Shown: one piece after another, positions 59,257 through 64,000 of the stretch
Layout of the letters: every line of letters starts with the position of its first letter
Position numbering within the stretch: the first letter of the stretch is position 1
Source of the DNA: Malaya genurostris
Lineage: Eukaryota; Arthropoda; Insecta; Diptera; Culicidae
NCBI RefSeq assembly: GCF_030247185.1
Contig: NC_080570.1
Location: 146,540,641 to 146,604,640, forward strand
Length of the DNA stretch: 64,000 nucleotides
Direction: 5' to 3'
Notes under the pieces: model-generated
What the model was told of the DNA's origin: nothing
The model's database searches: none
What the model saw: only the letters and a program-made list of their open reading frames with translations
Translations under genes and position numbers: made by a program

Positions 59257-60275
59257 TCACTTCTTCCACGTCCGATCTATGATCCAATCCAAATAGCTAG
59301 CGACCCGGGTATAAATTCCAGCATAGTTATCATCTCCACAACCAGACCCGGTGGAGACCACCCCGACTAGATAGTACTTGCTGTTCTGTCGCAGAACCAG
59401 CGGTCCGCCGGAATCTCCTTCGCAAGCGTCCGTGGCAACGCCTTCCTCGTTCTTTTCCCCCAGTGCGCACATCTGCTTCTCGGTAAGCTTGATTGTGTGA
59501 CCACCAGTGGTAAACCGTGTTTGGCAGGAACTTCGTAGCACCGGATTCACGGCCCCTTTCAGCAGAGAATTGGGTAGTCGTTCTACAATGGAAAACGGTC
59601 GTCAACGATCTGTGCACTGTTGTGCGTTTTGTATTTACCTGCATTATCTTTTCCCCATCCCATAAGGGTCAAATTGACATACTCGGGCAGATCAATCAGC
59701 GAAGTATGCAAACAGATGGGTTGAATGTGCGAATTCATCGTAACGGTGTTTCGCAACTCAACCAGTGCAATGTCGTTTTGTTTGGTACGCGAATTGTAAC
59801 CCAAGTGTCGGTGAATTTTGGCGATCGGAAAACTATCCGCTAGAGGATCATCCGCTCGATTCGTTCCCAAACGAACCGCCGTAGGTTTGCTGCTCTTGAA
59901 GCAATGTGCTGCCGTAAGGAGAAACTTGTCCGATATCAACGCCGCTCCACACCGCGTAACGCCGTCGTCGTAGTTTATCAGGCCCATGAACGGGAACTCG
60001 CCGACCATTGCTTCTTCGACCACACCGACTGCATGATCGGCTATTTTGACTTTGATTTCCACTTTACGAACCGTACTGCAAGCACTCTGCACTATCCGTG
60101 CCGATGAATCATAGGTCGCATTAGTGGCCAGTGGACAGCAAATCACCGGTTCGTTCCCGGAAAACTCACAGTGAAGCGCTCCGATGCGCGTACTTTCCCT
60201 GCAGTGGCTTGTTTTGCGACAGATTCCTGTGCTGCCGTTTTTCAGTGAGCATGGATCACCCTCTGGGGAGTAAAC
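59257..60275 (-). CDS. CLIP-domain trypsin-like serine protease, 3' exons
   Basis: An extracellular serine protease of the arthropod CLIP class, which works in proteolytic cascades of immunity (melanisation, Toll activation) or development. Two exons are certain: 59639 to about 60275 and 59257-59582. They join GCAG|AACG in frame across a 56-bp intron. The first begins at an acceptor (ctccccag, near 60261) with a six-Cys CLIP domain (DPCSLKNGSTGICRK, ALHCEF, EPVICCP). The protease domain follows with His (LLTAAHC), Asp (QNDIALVEL) and Ser (CEGDSGGPL). Asp six residues before the catalytic Ser predicts cleavage after Arg or Lys. The usual activation site R-IVGG is not seen; the matching place reads KIADHAVGVVEEA. 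The signal-peptide exon was not found, so the 5' end is incomplete. An ATG at 60317 in the same frame gives only a weak hydrophobic start. Confidence 0.9.
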
Positions 60276-60317
60276 GTAGGCAAATGCATTAATTAGAAAC
60301 GTGTCAATGTTCAACAT

Positions 60318-60640
60318 TTAATGAATAATAAACTCTAGTGGCGTGAAAAGAGTTGGAAGCCCAGAAAGACTGACGACAAAAGTTTAAGAGGATACTGCAA
60401 GCGAAGAAAGTTCTAATGAAACCAGAAATTTCGGAGCGTGTTTTAGTAAACATTTTCACTTCAGCGCGAAAAAAAAATCGTCGAGTTTATTAATGCGTAC
60501 TTTGTGTTCATGAAGAACCCTTCAGAGTAAAGTACTTCATTCCACAACAACAATCCTATGCGAAACTTGACCGCCTTTTTCAAGAGACATGGTAGTCGGT
60601 TCAGAATAAATTTGAATATCTTGTGACATGATTCTACTCG
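60318..60640. other. region upstream of the protease CLIP exon
   Basis: Searched on the minus strand for a signal-peptide exon with a phase-1 donor. None found. It may lie further away, since transposon remnants follow. Confidence 0.35.
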
Positions 60641-60965
60641 TTTACGTTGGCAGATGATGACCGTATCGTAACCGCAAAATCGGTGCCTCATGAGTTGAAT
60701 GATAGACGGCAGAAAAAGAAAGACAACAATAGGTTTTTTTGCACCGGATCGTGACAGAAGATGAGAAATTGATTTATTTTGAAAATTCCAAGCGCAGAAA
60801 ATCATCGGTTGACCTGCACTTCTAAAGGATATTTCGCTAAACCGCCATATTCTCCAGGCTTGGCCCCTTCCGACTATCATTTGTTTTTATCGATGTCTCA
60901 CGCATCGATATCTTTTAGAACATGAACAGTTCGTCGTGATGTGGAAGATAAAAAAAACGCATAGC
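60640..60965 (+). mobile_element. mariner remnant, internally deleted
   Basis: The plus strand gives IYFENSKRRKSSVDLHF and then RYFAKPPYSPGLAPSDYHLF, pieces of the mariner catalytic domain joined by a deletion. The third Asp region (SDYHLF) is retained. The rest is missing. Confidence 0.65.
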
Positions 60966-60987
60966 TAACTAACTACATTGAATAAAG

Positions 60988-61534
60988 TACAGGGTCCGGC
61001 ACTCGAAGTGTAACCAACTTCAGACCTTCGAGCCTGGCGTCAAGGTAAATGCGACATATTATCGGGAAAGTATTCTGGAGGTTGCTTTGAAGCCGTGGGC
61101 AGACAAACATTTCGGTGGCAGACCATGGACGTTTCAGCAGGACTCGGCACCGTCTCACAAAGCTCGAGTGAACCAAGAATGGCTGAAAAACAACGTTCCG
61201 AACTTCATCACGTCCACACAATGGCTCTCGAATTCACCAGATGCGAATCCAATGGATTATTCTCTTTGGGCCATTTTGGAGAGCAAAGTCCGAACTAAAA
61301 TATACACCAGTCTCGAAGCGAGTGGGCCAAAATACCTGCACGTCACATTCGGGCAGCTTGCGATTCGTTTTTTGACCGTCTCAAGGCCATAGTCAAGGCA
61401 AAAGGTGGTCATATCGAGCAAAAGTGAATTGATTCTGAACTTTGTATTATTTTTACACATTTTGTACTTTGAATTAAGTAAAAGTAATTTTCCAAACTGA
61501 ATTTATGGCCTTTTTAATTGGTTACACTTTTTTT
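60988..61534 (+). mobile_element. Tc1/mariner (maT-like, DD37D) remnant with terminal repeats
   Basis: The left end acagggtccggcactcgaag followed by tgtaaccaa is mirrored by the inverse of ttggttacactttt...aaatgccct on the right. The coding part (61087-61350) reads FQQDSAPSHKARVNQEWLKN and then SPDANPMDYSLWAILESKV, with 37 residues between the two Asp residues, as in the maT group. The first catalytic Asp and the DNA-binding region are missing. Confidence 0.75.

Positions 61535-64000
<2,466 letters not shown>

Noticed and set aside
60461..60880. 139-codon minus-strand frame as the missing protease 5' exon
   Set aside because: No signal peptide or suitable donor, and the plus strand there encodes mariner fragments, so it is an antisense shadow.

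Overview
This window looks like a stretch of a dipteran genome, most likely a culicine mosquito. Genes are sparse, have GT-AG introns, and lie in AT-rich sequence full of Tc1/mariner remnants, MITE-like foldbacks, a tRNA-derived SINE-like unit, a non-LTR retrotransposon and microsatellites. I see no bacterial gene organisation and no CRISPR array. The species is inferred from gene and repeat style only, because no search could be run.

Layout. 1-8.8 kb: repeats only, with several decayed mariner or IS630-type transposases. 8.8-21.5 kb: two tandem M1 aminopeptidase N genes, both on the minus strand. I resolve them as four exons (8828-15396, 938 aa) and five exons (17154-21482, 950 aa). A mariner remnant lies in the last intron of the second gene, and the first gene has an altered exopeptidase motif (AAMEN). 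21.5-43 kb: repeat-rich and without a recognised host gene. It holds a degenerate acgcgg minisatellite, a 1,063-bp TIR element that appears to carry its own small spliced gene, a 933-bp hexanucleotide array, a perfect-looking foldback, one arm of a 650-bp inverted repeat pair, and a promoter-like segment at 38.5 kb. 43-46.2 kb: a CutA homologue (plus strand) converges with a four-exon ZDHHC6-type palmitoyltransferase (minus strand, 416 aa). 46.2-51 kb: repeats and one unassigned 186-codon open frame. 51.3-54.1 kb: a three-exon BTB-BACK-Kelch gene (701 aa). 54.7-58.1 kb: three related DD41D-type mariner copies side by side. 59.3-60.3 kb: the 3' exons of a CLIP-domain trypsin-like serine protease (minus strand). 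60.6-62 kb: mariner and maT-like remnants. 62.4-64 kb: an almost intact non-LTR retrotransposon 3' half (minus strand) ending in a (TA)n tract and running off the window.

The host genes do not form a pathway. The aminopeptidases are digestive or surface exopeptidases, the CLIP protease belongs to an extracellular (immune or developmental) protease class, ZDHHC6 acts in the ER, and the kelch protein is a probable cullin-3 adaptor. The two most unusual signals are the TIR element with a small intron-containing gene (26842-27904) and the repeated occurrence of DD41D transposases that have lost the DNA-binding half at the same place but kept the catalytic half.
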